64,000 nucleotides of DNA, from assembly GCA_016930515.1 (NCBI GenBank), contig JAFGGO010000114.1, positions 1-64,000 of the forward strand, in the 5' to 3' direction. Shown piece after piece: positions 36,989 through 46,423 of the stretch. The translations under genes and the position numbers were made by a program. Below the pieces are notes generated by a model that saw nothing but the letters and a program-made list of their open reading frames with translations, was not told the DNA's origin and did no database searches. The DNA is from Promethearchaeota archaeon (lineage in GTDB: Archaea; Asgardarchaeota; Lokiarchaeia; Sigyniarchaeales; SOKP01). The number at the start of each line of letters is the position of its first letter. Positions within the stretch are counted from its first letter, which is position 1.

Positions 36989-37537
36989 TTATATTTTTCC
37001 AGAACTTTTTAAAATGGAAATTGTCAGGTCCTTGAAAATGTTTCCTATCTTGATGTCTTGCTTGGCGCTCGCTTCGATGTACGATATTGCCCCTAGCTCG
37101 TTCTTGTAAGATTCACCGTCTTGTGAGCTCACCTCTCTCGTATCGTCGGTGGTTATGTCTAGCTTGTTTCCTACTAGGATATATGGTTTACCAGCACCAA
37201 TGACTTTTTCAACTTCGCTCTTCCAACCTGCCAAGTTTGCAAAAGAGCTCCGCCTCGTCAGATCAAATACGAAGACAACGCCGCCACTCCCCCGATAAAA
37301 AGGAGGTCGGACGAACGAAAAGTGTTTTTGTCCTGCCAAATCCCATAATTGTAATTTTACGGTGACATTTGGATATTCGGGCAATTCCACGGTCTTTGTA
37401 GAGAAGTTGGACCCTATAGTCATGATATAATTTTCCTTGAAAGTGTTTTCGCAGAATCGAAGGACCATCGAGGTCTTTCCAACCCCTCCATCGCCAACAA
37501 CGCAAATCTTATAGATGTAATTCTTGTTATCCGACAT
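36989..37537 (-). CDS. Ras/Rab-like small GTPase
   Basis: A 182-residue GTPase with every G box: GDGGVGKT (15-22), a switch I threonine in YIMTIGSNF, DLAGQ (66-70), NKLD (124-127) and EASAK (155-159). Rab-like features include the FDLTRRSSFANLAGW segment. The C-terminus (LKSSGKI) has no cysteine, so no prenylation is expected. Asgard genomes encode dozens of such eukaryote-like GTPases. It may act with longin or roadblock proteins such as that at 16443-16853; no partner is adjacent. Confidence 0.95.
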   Translation of the reverse strand: MSDNKNYIYKICVVGDGGVGKTSMVLRFCENTFKENYIMTIGSNFSTKTVELPEYPNVTVKLQLWDLAGQKHFSFVRPPFYRGSGGVVFVFDLTRRSSFANLAGWKSEVEKVIGAGKPYILVGNKLDITTDDTREVSSQDGESYKNELGAISYIEASAKQDIKIGNIFKDLTISILKSSGKI

Positions 37538-37746
37538 GATTCAAAATATGCAATTTGTATTTACTAATAATGACAATAAATCAATATTGTAAATATTGCT
37601 TAAAAAATTTTTATTTTATTTACAACAAGATATTAATCCTACTATTTTAATGTATTTTTTTTATAATCGAAATAAAAAACATTTTAATAATAAAATCGAG
37701 ATTAGTAAATAAATTAAATAAACAAGAATGGACAAGGAGGATTAAT

Positions 37747-38031
37747 ATGGATAAGCTAGCAGATAAGCTTTCTCCAGAGCTTCAAGAAAAAATAGGAAAA
37801 AGCGTGGAAAAAGTATTTTCTAAAATGCTTGAAAAAGCATCAAAAGGAGAATCAGTAGAAGGTTTAATAAAAGCATTACTCGTAGAAAAAGTAATGAACA
37901 TGGTTGGTGCTCTCATCAAGCGTCCCGTCGTTAAAAAATTAGCTAAAGTGGCAGTAAAAAAAAGAGTGGATACCATGTGGGAGAAAAGAAAGGACCAACT
38001 ACTTTCGAAGATAAAAATAGAACTCCCTTAA
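37747..38031 (+). CDS. Small amphipathic helical protein
   Basis: A 94-residue, Lys-rich, all-helical protein (KIGKSVEKVFSKMLEKASKG, KALLVEKVMNMVGALIKRPVVKKLAKVAVKKRVD). A strong AAGGAGG ribosome site lies about 8 bases before ATG. The long amphipathic helices suggest membrane-surface or nucleic acid association; no family recognised. Its TAA and the TAA of the opposing acyl-CoA ligase share the TTAA at 38028-38031. Confidence 0.6.
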   Translation: MDKLADKLSPELQEKIGKSVEKVFSKMLEKASKGESVEGLIKALLVEKVMNMVGALIKRPVVKKLAKVAVKKRVDTMWEKRKDQLLSKIKIELP

Positions 38032-39749
38032 TTGGTTCTATTTCGTAATTGTTTTTTATCAATGTTACCTTCAGCAGTTAAGGGTAAATCGTCTACAAAT
38101 TGAATGATTTTTGGTACTTCGTACGGAGAACATCGTTTTCGGGCAAAATCCTCGATTTCTTCCTTGAGTGATTTCTCATCTTTATCTGTTTGATAATCTT
38201 CATCTATTTTAATAAAAGCTTTCACGATTTCTGAACCAGGCCGTTTTGGATTTGGAACGCCAATTATTGCGAGGTTATCAATGGCGGGATGCCTATAAAT
38301 TGTTTCTTCGACTTTCTTTGAAAAAACCTTGTATCCCGATACGATTATCATATCCTTACTTCGATCCACTATCTTGAGATATCCCTCTTCGTCCATCACG
38401 GCAATGTCGCCCGTGTGAAAAAAGCCTTCTTCATCAATCGCGTTCTTCGTTTCTTCGGGCTTGTTGTAATAGCCCTGCATTACTTGCGGACCTCTAACAA
38501 AGATTTCTCCAGGAGCTCCTAAAGGTACTTCTTTATTAGAAATAACATCCACGATCTTGATCTCAGTATTCATAATGGGCAAACCAATCGACCCGGGTTT
38601 TTTCTTTCCCTTAAAAGGATTAATGGTGATTACCGGAGAAGTTTCGGTCATGCCGTATAATTCTAATAATTTTCCCTCCCCGATCACGGATTCTAAATCT
38701 TCGTAGATTTCAAGAGGGAAAGGAGCTGCGGATGTGAAGCAATATTTTAGATTGGAAAAGTCAAGTTTTTTGAAATTTTCGTTATTAAGTAAGAGTTGGT
38801 AAAGAACAGGAACATTAGTTATTATTGAGGGTCGATTATTTTTTAGAGCATCAATGATATAGTTGATATCACGAGGGTCCGGCACGAGTACTTGTTTCTG
38901 AGCGTTAAACAAGCAATTTAAGCAGAAAGACAATCCAGCTATGTGAAAAAAAGGGAAACCAGTGCAAGCAACGTCCTCTCCTCTTTTTAATCCAAACCAT
39001 TCATTTAATATCACGAGGTTTGAAAGAATATTCGAATGAGTTAACATTGCACCTTTTGGGGGTCCCGTCGTGCCACCCGTATATTGTATGCAAGCAATAG
39101 CGGAAGCGTCATGATCCACATCTAACGGTGTCGAGGGATATTTTTCTAAGATATCTTCGTGAAAATCCAGAAGACCTTTCCGGAAGAGTGGTTTTATTCG
39201 ATTTTTCGTGTATCTACTTTTAAGAGTGTCCGAATCGCTTCTAAATTTTGATATAAAAGCATTGAAATCGCTAATAACAACGAGTTTTAATTGAGGAAGA
39301 GTAGATATAATTTTTTCAACTCGATTAACAAAGTAAGTATCTAGCGTTACGAGTGCAACCTTTTTTCCTGCTTCTAATATATCGCTGAGTTGGTATTGGA
39401 TTTGAACATCTCTAGAAAGAATGCTAACGCCCGAGACGATACAACCCGCTTTTAAGGTTCCTATTAAAGCTATTACATATTCGATATTATTCGGTAAGTG
39501 GATCGCAACCACGTCTCCCTCTTCTAATCCGTTCTCGAGTAATGCGTGGGCAAACTGATTTGAATATGCGTTTAATTGATTGAAAGTAAGTTCCACTCCT
39601 AAAAATTCTAGCGCGATCTTGTCTGGAAAATCGTCTATAGATTTTTGAATTGCGTTAGCAATCGAACCTAACGATTCCCACCTATCAGGATCCAAGTCCT
39701 CAAGACCTTCGTCCCAATATTTTTTCCAAAATCGATCTTCATGCGACAT
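38028..39749 (-). CDS. AMP-forming acyl-CoA ligase
   Basis: A 573-residue member of the ANL family, FadD-like. The P-loop motif is YTGGTTGPPKGAMLTH; further motifs are YGMTETSP, GFFHTGDIAVMDEEGYLKIVDRSKDMIIVSGYKVFSKKVEE and the C-terminal AIIGVPNPKRPGSEIVKAF and lysine motif TAEGNIDKKQLR. It activates a carboxylate with ATP to an acyl-adenylate and then to acyl-CoA. The chain-length preference is not readable. It follows the AbrB-ligase fusion gene on the same strand after 155 bases. Confidence 0.93.
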   Translation of the reverse strand: MSHEDRFWKKYWDEGLEDLDPDRWESLGSIANAIQKSIDDFPDKIALEFLGVELTFNQLNAYSNQFAHALLENGLEEGDVVAIHLPNNIEYVIALIGTLKAGCIVSGVSILSRDVQIQYQLSDILEAGKKVALVTLDTYFVNRVEKIISTLPQLKLVVISDFNAFISKFRSDSDTLKSRYTKNRIKPLFRKGLLDFHEDILEKYPSTPLDVDHDASAIACIQYTGGTTGPPKGAMLTHSNILSNLVILNEWFGLKRGEDVACTGFPFFHIAGLSFCLNCLFNAQKQVLVPDPRDINYIIDALKNNRPSIITNVPVLYQLLLNNENFKKLDFSNLKYCFTSAAPFPLEIYEDLESVIGEGKLLELYGMTETSPVITINPFKGKKKPGSIGLPIMNTEIKIVDVISNKEVPLGAPGEIFVRGPQVMQGYYNKPEETKNAIDEEGFFHTGDIAVMDEEGYLKIVDRSKDMIIVSGYKVFSKKVEETIYRHPAIDNLAIIGVPNPKRPGSEIVKAFIKIDEDYQTDKDEKSLKEEIEDFARKRCSPYEVPKIIQFVDDLPLTAEGNIDKKQLRNRTN

Positions 39750-39904
39750 TTGGACTTAAAAAATTACGATTTAATCTCTATTTGTTTAACCAAAGAATAA
39801 ATAATTAAAGAATTGGTGTTATAAATTTCTTTTTAAAGTTCCATCGAACAATATTCAAACTCTCATTCACACTGATTATTCGTTTTGTTTAATCACTAAA
39901 AAAA

Positions 39905-41725
39905 CTATTTCTTTCTATTTTTCACAGCATCATAAGTATTTGCCACAATATCCTCATCAAGCCATTCTTCTTTGAGGAGAAATCGTTGGATGAACTGGTT
40001 TGGATTCTTTGGAATTTCTGTTCTAAATTCAATATATCTAGGAACCATAAAGTACGCAAGTTTTTCTTTCATAAACTCGTACAATTGCTCGTATGAAAGC
40101 GCTCCTTTTTTCTTTTGTACAACACATATTTTTAATTCTTTTTTTTGGGTTGTTTTGTCTATAACCTCAAAAACTGCACTTTCTACAACAAGTGGATGAG
40201 AATTTGCAACACGCTCAACATCCATAGCGAAAAAAATTTCGTTATTACGTTCGATCATATCGTCCTTTCTTCCCAAGAAATAGATATAGCCCTCGTGATC
40301 TTTATAACCAAAATCACCTGTAAATACCCAGCGGTCTGGCCCAATTTTCATTGAAGTATCGTCTTCCAAGTTATAATACTCGAATTGAACGGGTAATTTC
40401 GCTCGCGAACATATTTCACCGATGTTATCTCTACCAGGGGGTAGCTCGTTTCCTTTCGAATCTACTATCTTTATCTCGTATCCTTTAGCAGGTTTTCCTA
40501 CTGAACCGCTTTTACCGCCTTTCGAACCCAAGATATTCATGGCTATTCCCACGCCTTCGATTAAGGTCCAAAATTCAATTATTTGGATTCCAAACCTTCT
40601 TTCTATCGTATCCCATATGGTTTTCAAGGCTCCTGGACCAAATGCGTATTTAATCGAGTGTTTTCTCTCTTTTTCTGAAGGAGGTTGATTAACTAGTTCA
40701 GACAAATACGCAGAATAATAACAAAAACAATCGGGCTTATATCGATCAATATCGTCCCAAAAGGTGTTCACATCGAATTTTTCAGTTAGCACGATTGATT
40801 TATTATAATACATTGCAGGAATTACGATTAAATATCTCGCTAGCGCTTGAGCTAAAGGTAATGGACAATAGAACTTGTTCGGTCCGAGGCCAGGTCCTAA
40901 TTCTTCAAATTCTCTTCCTACAGTAATACCAGATAGCGTGTAAAAGTTCCAATAAAAAACACCTTTCGGATTTCCTGTGGTTCCAGAAGTGTAAGAAATT
41001 TCAAGTGGAGAATGACTTCTAATGTCGATGTTTGGATTAGAATCGTCTTCTGATATAATTTCATTGAAATCTATTTCGTCATCATTAAAAATATGTGTTT
41101 TTGGAACATTTCGAATAATAATCGTCGAAATATTTTTGTAATTATCCCTATATTCTTTAAAAAACTTGTAAAATTCGTAGTCGATAATTATGATCTCAGT
41201 ATCGCTGTTTTTTAAGATGTATTCTATAATTGACAATCGAAATGACATGTTGATTGAAACGAACATGGCACCTATTTTCGCGATTGCAAACCAGGTAAAA
41301 AGTATTTCAGGACAGTTTGGGAACAATACGGCTATTTTAGGGGTTTTTAACTTTAACTTTTCGAGTAATTTTAAAAGTCCATTTGCATACCTGTTTGAAA
41401 TGTTATTTACATCTTGATAAGAATAAACCTGATCCTTGAAATACAGGAATGGCAAACCTTTATTCAATAAGGCTTTATCCTCCACAATTCTTGCAACAGT
41501 AGCGTCTTCAATTCCAAACCTTTCAGTAATCTCGTGTAAATCATAACTTTTTTTTATAATAATACTTCCTCCCCTGAGCTCTACATTGACTTCTTCTTTA
41601 TCCCTAAACGGAAAAGAAGGATCTTTCGATATTTTACTAGGAATATAAACCCATAGACTGCTATAACCTCGATTTCCTGATTTTTTCTTCGATATCTTCC
41701 CTTTACCCGATTTCACAATTTTCAC
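39905..41725 (-). CDS. AbrB-like domain fused to an AMP-forming acyl-CoA ligase
   Basis: A 606-residue protein. The first about 60 residues (KGKISKKKSGNRGYSS... VWVYIPSKI style strand, then DKEEVNVELRGGSIIIKK) look like a SpoVT/AbrB swapped-hairpin domain as in toxin-antitoxin and transition-state regulators. The rest is a full ANL ligase: YTSGTTGNPKGVFYWN, an EFWTLIEGVG in place of the usual YGxTE, GDFGYKDHEGYIYFLGRKDDMIERNNEIFFAMDVE and the C-terminal hinge region. The start is GTG. The ligase core most resembles CaiC/crotonobetaine-type enzymes. The DNA-binding-like domain may instead mediate dimerisation. Confidence 0.8.
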   Translation of the reverse strand: MKIVKSGKGKISKKKSGNRGYSSLWVYIPSKISKDPSFPFRDKEEVNVELRGGSIIIKKSYDLHEITERFGIEDATVARIVEDKALLNKGLPFLYFKDQVYSYQDVNNISNRYANGLLKLLEKLKLKTPKIAVLFPNCPEILFTWFAIAKIGAMFVSINMSFRLSIIEYILKNSDTEIIIIDYEFYKFFKEYRDNYKNISTIIIRNVPKTHIFNDDEIDFNEIISEDDSNPNIDIRSHSPLEISYTSGTTGNPKGVFYWNFYTLSGITVGREFEELGPGLGPNKFYCPLPLAQALARYLIVIPAMYYNKSIVLTEKFDVNTFWDDIDRYKPDCFCYYSAYLSELVNQPPSEKERKHSIKYAFGPGALKTIWDTIERRFGIQIIEFWTLIEGVGIAMNILGSKGGKSGSVGKPAKGYEIKIVDSKGNELPPGRDNIGEICSRAKLPVQFEYYNLEDDTSMKIGPDRWVFTGDFGYKDHEGYIYFLGRKDDMIERNNEIFFAMDVERVANSHPLVVESAVFEVIDKTTQKKELKICVVQKKKGALSYEQLYEFMKEKLAYFMVPRYIEFRTEIPKNPNQFIQRFLLKEEWLDEDIVANTYDAVKNRKK

Positions 41726-41891
41726 AATGATTTTTTACTTAAGTACTTTTATGATTAGTTCGTCAAAAAAGATTACTAATTTTCTTCGAAATATTACCAT
41801 TATAATTGAAAAATCTGAGAATAAGAAGAAAAAAGAATTTTTATTTTTTTTGTAATAAAAATAAATACGTTAGAACAATGCAATGTCTAAT

Positions 41892-43895
41892 TTATATGGG
41901 AACATCTCGATATTGGTCCTTGAGATTTTCAAAATTATCGAGATTATAATGAGGAAAGTATAAGGAAAACGCATATTCTTTTTGAAATAATGGAGAAGAT
42001 GCAATTTCGTGATATTTTACCTCGTGAGCGATCCTATCAGCAAGATTTCGTTCTTCGTAATCTTTAATGAATAATTGAGCTCCCATTCCAGCAGAATTTC
42101 CTACTTGATAGATTTGCTCGGGAGCGATTTCGGGGAACAATCCTATAAAAGCAGCGTTTTCTTTCTTAATATAGTTCCCAAAACCACCAGCTAAAAGTAC
42201 TTGTTCGAGATCGAGCTTGCTTTTATTCTCCGAACCAAGAAGTAAATTAGCAGAGCTAAGAAAGGCTCCTTTCGCAAGTTGGAGTTGTCCCAAGTCTTTT
42301 TGAGAAATCGTTATTTCCTTAACATCACTTTCTTTTGGATCCAAATCTAACGCTCCAATATCCCATTCTGATTTGTAAACGATGTAGTGGGGTCCGTCCT
42401 CTCGTTTTACGATTCGTCGGTGATTTGCGACTTGATCTGATTTCAAATTAAACTTACCCGCTCTTGTAATTATCTTGGATTTTAACATTTCGGCAACAAT
42501 ATCAATAAGGCCTGATCCACATAAACCGAGGGGATTCACGTTTCCAATGACTCCTATCGATGGTTCCAAGGAGTTCCTATCGATATTTACAGACTCGATG
42601 GCCCCTTCACATCCTCTCATTCCGCATGATATGTGTGCCCCTTCTAGGGCGGAACCTGCGGCGCAGGATCCTGTAACCAAACCATTCTTGTTACCTAAAA
42701 CGAGTTCACCATTGGTTCCTATATCGATCAAGAGCGAATATTTATCGTATTCGTATATTTTCGAAGAAACTATGCATCCAATGGTATCCGTTCCTACATA
42801 ACCTGCAATGACAGGAGGGGAATAAATATTGATATTTGGACTGCAATTTATGCCCATTAATCCCGCACTCACATTAATCGGAGCTTTAAAGACGGGTACA
42901 TAAGGAGAAATGGAAAGATATTCCGTTGGGATCCCAAAAAACATGTGATGTATACCCGTGTTTCCAACGATTGCGATATCTTTAATTTGAGCAAGGGAAA
43001 TTTTTGCTTTTTTGGCGCAATCTTCCATTAGTTCATTAATGGCGCTTATTAATAGGCTTTTTGCGCTCTCTATGCTTTTATGTTTAACAATATATGTGAT
43101 TCTCGAGATTAAATCCTCTCCAATAACAACTTGAGGATTTAACATTGAAGATATTGCCGTAAGTTCTCCCGAATCCAGGTTTATTAGATATCCGACCACG
43201 GTTGTTGTCCCGATATCGAACGCCATGCCATATATATCATTAAAATCGTGTCCAGCCTCTACATCAAAAAGATTCCATTCGTTTTTGCCAGTATTTCTCC
43301 TAAAAAACGCTGTAATTGCACCTTCCTTTTCCCTCATGAGAAACGGAAGCTTTTTAGAAATATTATATAGGCAATCGTTTACCTGCAACGATGAATTATC
43401 GTCGTATAGTTTATGATTGCTCTGATCGCTTAATATTGCGTCATTCAAGCCAGTCAAATCGTTTCTTTGAGTTTTCAAATCCGTTGTTTTGATAACATAT
43501 TCTCGAGCAGATACGAGCGGTTGCATTTTATGTACGATTTCGATGCCTAAGGCGTTCAAATCCGAATCAATTAAAATTTGACTCCCCTTTGGAATTAATG
43601 CCTCGGTTAAATAAACCCTCAAGTCTCCAAGTACTTGAGCCTGGCATGCAAGTCGATAACCATCAGCAATCTTTTCTTTTCCAAGCACCTTTAGTTCTTT
43701 TTCGTTCGGTTCGGAAATTTTTGGTTTCGGGTCCATGATACGGATCAAACATTTCCCACAGGTACCCTTACCAGCGCATAACGCACCAATCGGGTAATTC
43801 AAGGCTAATAAGCCTTCATAAACCGTGGAACCGTTCTCCACGTGCAATCTTTTTGATACGGGTTCCAATATAAGAGTACTTCTTTTATGTTCCAT
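41892..43895 (-). CDS. Reductive activator of corrinoid proteins (2Fe-2S + ASKHA)
   Basis: A 667-residue RACE/RamA-like protein. The N-terminal ferredoxin domain has the 2Fe-2S ligands C40, C46, C49 and C84 (CAGKGTCGKC). The C-terminal half is an ASKHA ATPase (AFDIGTTTVVGYLINLDSGE, LLIDIGTNGELVLG, LLAGGFGNYI). It uses ATP to push low-potential electrons into the inactive Co(II) corrinoid and restore Co(I). The neighbour upstream on the strand is a corrinoid protein, 88 bases away, its obvious substrate. Confidence 0.92.
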   Translation of the reverse strand: MEHKRSTLILEPVSKRLHVENGSTVYEGLLALNYPIGALCAGKGTCGKCLIRIMDPKPKISEPNEKELKVLGKEKIADGYRLACQAQVLGDLRVYLTEALIPKGSQILIDSDLNALGIEIVHKMQPLVSAREYVIKTTDLKTQRNDLTGLNDAILSDQSNHKLYDDNSSLQVNDCLYNISKKLPFLMREKEGAITAFFRRNTGKNEWNLFDVEAGHDFNDIYGMAFDIGTTTVVGYLINLDSGELTAISSMLNPQVVIGEDLISRITYIVKHKSIESAKSLLISAINELMEDCAKKAKISLAQIKDIAIVGNTGIHHMFFGIPTEYLSISPYVPVFKAPINVSAGLMGINCSPNINIYSPPVIAGYVGTDTIGCIVSSKIYEYDKYSLLIDIGTNGELVLGNKNGLVTGSCAAGSALEGAHISCGMRGCEGAIESVNIDRNSLEPSIGVIGNVNPLGLCGSGLIDIVAEMLKSKIITRAGKFNLKSDQVANHRRIVKREDGPHYIVYKSEWDIGALDLDPKESDVKEITISQKDLGQLQLAKGAFLSSANLLLGSENKSKLDLEQVLLAGGFGNYIKKENAAFIGLFPEIAPEQIYQVGNSAGMGAQLFIKDYEERNLADRIAHEVKYHEIASSPLFQKEYAFSLYFPHYNLDNFENLKDQYRDVPI

Positions 43896-43983
43896 TTGAG
43901 ATTCCTTTTATCAAAATATTTCCATAAATAAATAAATATCATAATAAATTTAATGTAAAAAAAATAGATTACGAAAAATAATT

Positions 43984-44646
43984 TTAATTTCTTAACCAAA
44001 TATCGATAAAATCGACTCCTTCGATAGCGTCCTTTGTAAAAGCGTCTACTTTCAATTCTTCTGCGATATCTTCAGAAACGGCAGCTCCACCGAGAATTAT
44101 CTTAGGGTTTAACTCCAGATTTCCGTTTTTCAGGAGTTCTACCGCTCTCTTTACGGCGGGCTCCACGGAAGAGAGAAGGAACGATATTCCTATAACTTTA
44201 ACATCTGGCAATTTTGCGGCTTCTAAAAAATCTTCGGGACTTACATCAACACCAAGGTCTATTACATCCATTCCAAACGATTTCATTATAGCAATTAAAA
44301 TACTTTTTCCCAAGCTATGGATATCTCCTTGGATCGTTCCAATAACGACTTTTCCCTTATAATTTCGAGCCCTTGCAAGTTCTTGCCTTTTTTCTTCGTC
44401 AATCGTGAGTAGTCCGTCGCTTAAAGCTTCAGCGGCCAAGATGAGTCCCATCTCTCCCGAATCTTCAAGGCCTTCGAGAACTCCTCTTTTAATTATTTTA
44501 ATGGTCGATATGCCAGCGTCTATAGCGTCCTTTATTACGGCTTTCATGGAATAAAAGTCCAAGGATCTCACGGCGTCTACGATGTTATCGATGTATTGCT
44601 TATCTTCTTGTAAGAGTTCTACATGTTCGGTCTCAACATTCTGCAT
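43984..44646 (-). CDS. Corrinoid (B12)-binding protein, MtaC/MtbC-like
   Basis: A 220-residue methyltransferase corrinoid protein: helical cap domain (residues 1-95, with LEGLEDSGEMGLILAAEALSDGL) then the Rossmann-like B12 domain with the D-x-H-x2-G motif D108-IH110-SLG, where H110 replaces dimethylbenzimidazole as cobalt ligand, and GGAAVSEDIAEELKVDAFTKDA near the end. It carries a methyl group between a substrate methyltransferase and an acceptor; neither methyltransferase is encoded here. Co-transcribed with the reactivator and DUF2284 gene, judging by short gaps. Confidence 0.93.
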   Translation of the reverse strand: MQNVETEHVELLQEDKQYIDNIVDAVRSLDFYSMKAVIKDAIDAGISTIKIIKRGVLEGLEDSGEMGLILAAEALSDGLLTIDEEKRQELARARNYKGKVVIGTIQGDIHSLGKSILIAIMKSFGMDVIDLGVDVSPEDFLEAAKLPDVKVIGISFLLSSVEPAVKRAVELLKNGNLELNPKIILGGAAVSEDIAEELKVDAFTKDAIEGVDFIDIWLRN

Positions 44647-44689
44647 TTTTAACCATCTCTTTGTTTAAAATTAAAAAAAAATTGTTGAA

Positions 44690-45496
44690 TTACATGATAA
44701 ACACAATTCCGTGCCACGCAACATAAGGCACGCCAGTCTTATCGTGTTCGGGATTAATGACATATAAGGGCTTCTCTCCGCACTTAACGGCAGTTGCGAA
44801 TACATCAACTCCACACGCTTCTAAAGCTGGGCGCGCTCTTAAATACTGTCGGCACAATTCTCCCTCGAGAGAAGGACATTTTGGAAGTTTTTTTTGTTGC
44901 ATCAAGTCCTTAAAGAACTCTGCAGTCCACATTCCACATCCAACACAAGGACCACCTTTAAAGCCCATTGCGAGGTAATATCCGAGGTAGGTCGCTTCTG
45001 CTTCCACCCACGAAACGATCTCGTTCAGTAAATTCACGTCGCCGTGAACGCCAGTCAAGATACTGGGAAAGATGTTGTTTTCCACTGGCGGGTAAATTGA
45101 AACCATGATGGCGTAGTTATAGCAATCCACGATTTCCCGCATTTCTTCTGCGGTGGGCGAATGTGGCGGACAATTCAAGTTGGAACCGTAACCGAAACAT
45201 ATCGGAACTCGGCATTTCATTCGAACACGCGGATCAATAATGACATTTCTCGGATCGATGAACTTGGCGTGACCAACACATTCAACCTTATACTTCTCAA
45301 TCGCGTCTTTTATATATTTATTGGCTCTCTTCAGGAGCTCGTCGAAAATCTCTTGTTTTGGTTCGAGCTGCATGGGCGAGGGTTCCCTTCCATACTTTTT
45401 TGGCAATACCCTACGCCACTTGTAGGCCATCTTCGAGTCTTCCCGGTCTACATCGGGGATTGGGACTGGTTTAGACGATTTAGTTGGATTTTGCAT
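44690..45496 (-). CDS. DUF2284 metal-binding protein
   Basis: A 268-residue protein with at least nine conserved-looking cysteines: CVGHAK, MKCRVPICFGYGSNLNCPPHSPT, GGPCVGCGMWTAEFF and CPSLEGELC, the pattern of DUF2284 (predicted metal- or Fe-S-binding). It opens the probable corrinoid operon and precedes the corrinoid protein by 43 bases. In other archaea DUF2284 genes are found near corrinoid methyltransferases, suggesting a maturation or electron-transfer role, but the activity is unknown. An inverted repeat lies upstream at 45551-45578. Confidence 0.85.
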   Translation of the reverse strand: MQNPTKSSKPVPIPDVDREDSKMAYKWRRVLPKKYGREPSPMQLEPKQEIFDELLKRANKYIKDAIEKYKVECVGHAKFIDPRNVIIDPRVRMKCRVPICFGYGSNLNCPPHSPTAEEMREIVDCYNYAIMVSIYPPVENNIFPSILTGVHGDVNLLNEIVSWVEAEATYLGYYLAMGFKGGPCVGCGMWTAEFFKDLMQQKKLPKCPSLEGELCRQYLRARPALEACGVDVFATAVKCGEKPLYVINPEHDKTGVPYVAWHGIVFIM

Positions 45497-45841
45497 TAGT
45501 TTTACCTTGTTTTTCTTGTTAATCTAGTTTTCCTATTGTTTTATCATATTACTAACGTAAACCGAGGCTTAGGTTAGTAGTGTTATAACTAATATTAATC
45601 GATTGTTTAAAAAGATATCTAATTGAATAAGCGTTCATTTGAACCGGCATTCACTTTATTAAAAACGCTCGAATATATTAATAAACCTCCGAATCGGGTA
45701 TTTCAAGCGAATATTTTGATATCTTTTTAATTTCACGGAATATAAACAAGATATAAATTCTCAATTCCATAGTTATAATTTAAAGACAATTTCTGCTCAA
45801 AATCTAATAAATTAGAAGATTTGATACATTCTGAAAATTTA
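45497..45841. promoter_or_regulatory. Intergenic region with candidate operator of the corrinoid operon
   Basis: A 6-base inverted repeat ACTAAC (45551-45556) / GTTAGT (45573-45578) lies about 55 bases upstream of the DUF2284 start on the minus strand, near an AT-rich TATA-like stretch. No gene or long structure is seen in the rest of this AT-rich spacer. Confidence 0.4.
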
Positions 45842-46168
45842 TTAGATACATTTAAAAATTAAAAAAAGATTCAAAAAAAAATCTATTTTAGGTGATTTTT
45901 TGATTATTATCGCTGCAACAATAGAGATCCGTGCTAATTCCAGCAAACAGTAGCAAGAAATAGACTCATCTGACTCTGAAAGCTTAACAAAAACAGAGAT
46001 CTCATTTGACAGAGAATTCCCATTTTCGTTAAATGCCATAACTTGGAAGTAATATCTTCTGTTATCCCACCAAGATATATTCGCTCCTCCCGAACCATCG
46101 CTAGTTATCTTGGAGTGATATCGAATATTCGTTGCGTTGTAAATTAGAACGCCCGAGGGATTCCACAT
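45842..46168 (-). pseudogene. C-terminal remnant of an FN3-type surface protein
   Basis: The frame encodes a beta-sandwich end (NISWWDNRRYYFQVMAFNENGNSLSNEISV), a classic fibronectin type III finish, then ELARISIVAAIIIKK, which looks like the damaged membrane anchor of an archaeal surface protein. A TAG stands two codons upstream of the first ATG, and no earlier domain is readable. It is most likely the tail of a once long extracellular protein. Confidence 0.5.
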
Positions 46169-46423
46169 TTCCTGACGAATCTAATTTCTAAGATCGTATT
46201 TCCTCGTAAAATACATCATACTACTAATAATCGCATTATAATAATCAGAATTAAATTCTTTTTATTTTTACTTCCAACCATCTCTCCCTTGTTGGTTCAC
46301 GATCAATATAGGGACTATAAAGGTGAAATTAGGCATTAAATTAGAGATCCTTTTCGCTTCCGCGCCTATCAGAAAATTGTCGGACCATGAACATTTTATT
46401 CTTGTGAATTACTACCTCGCGAG

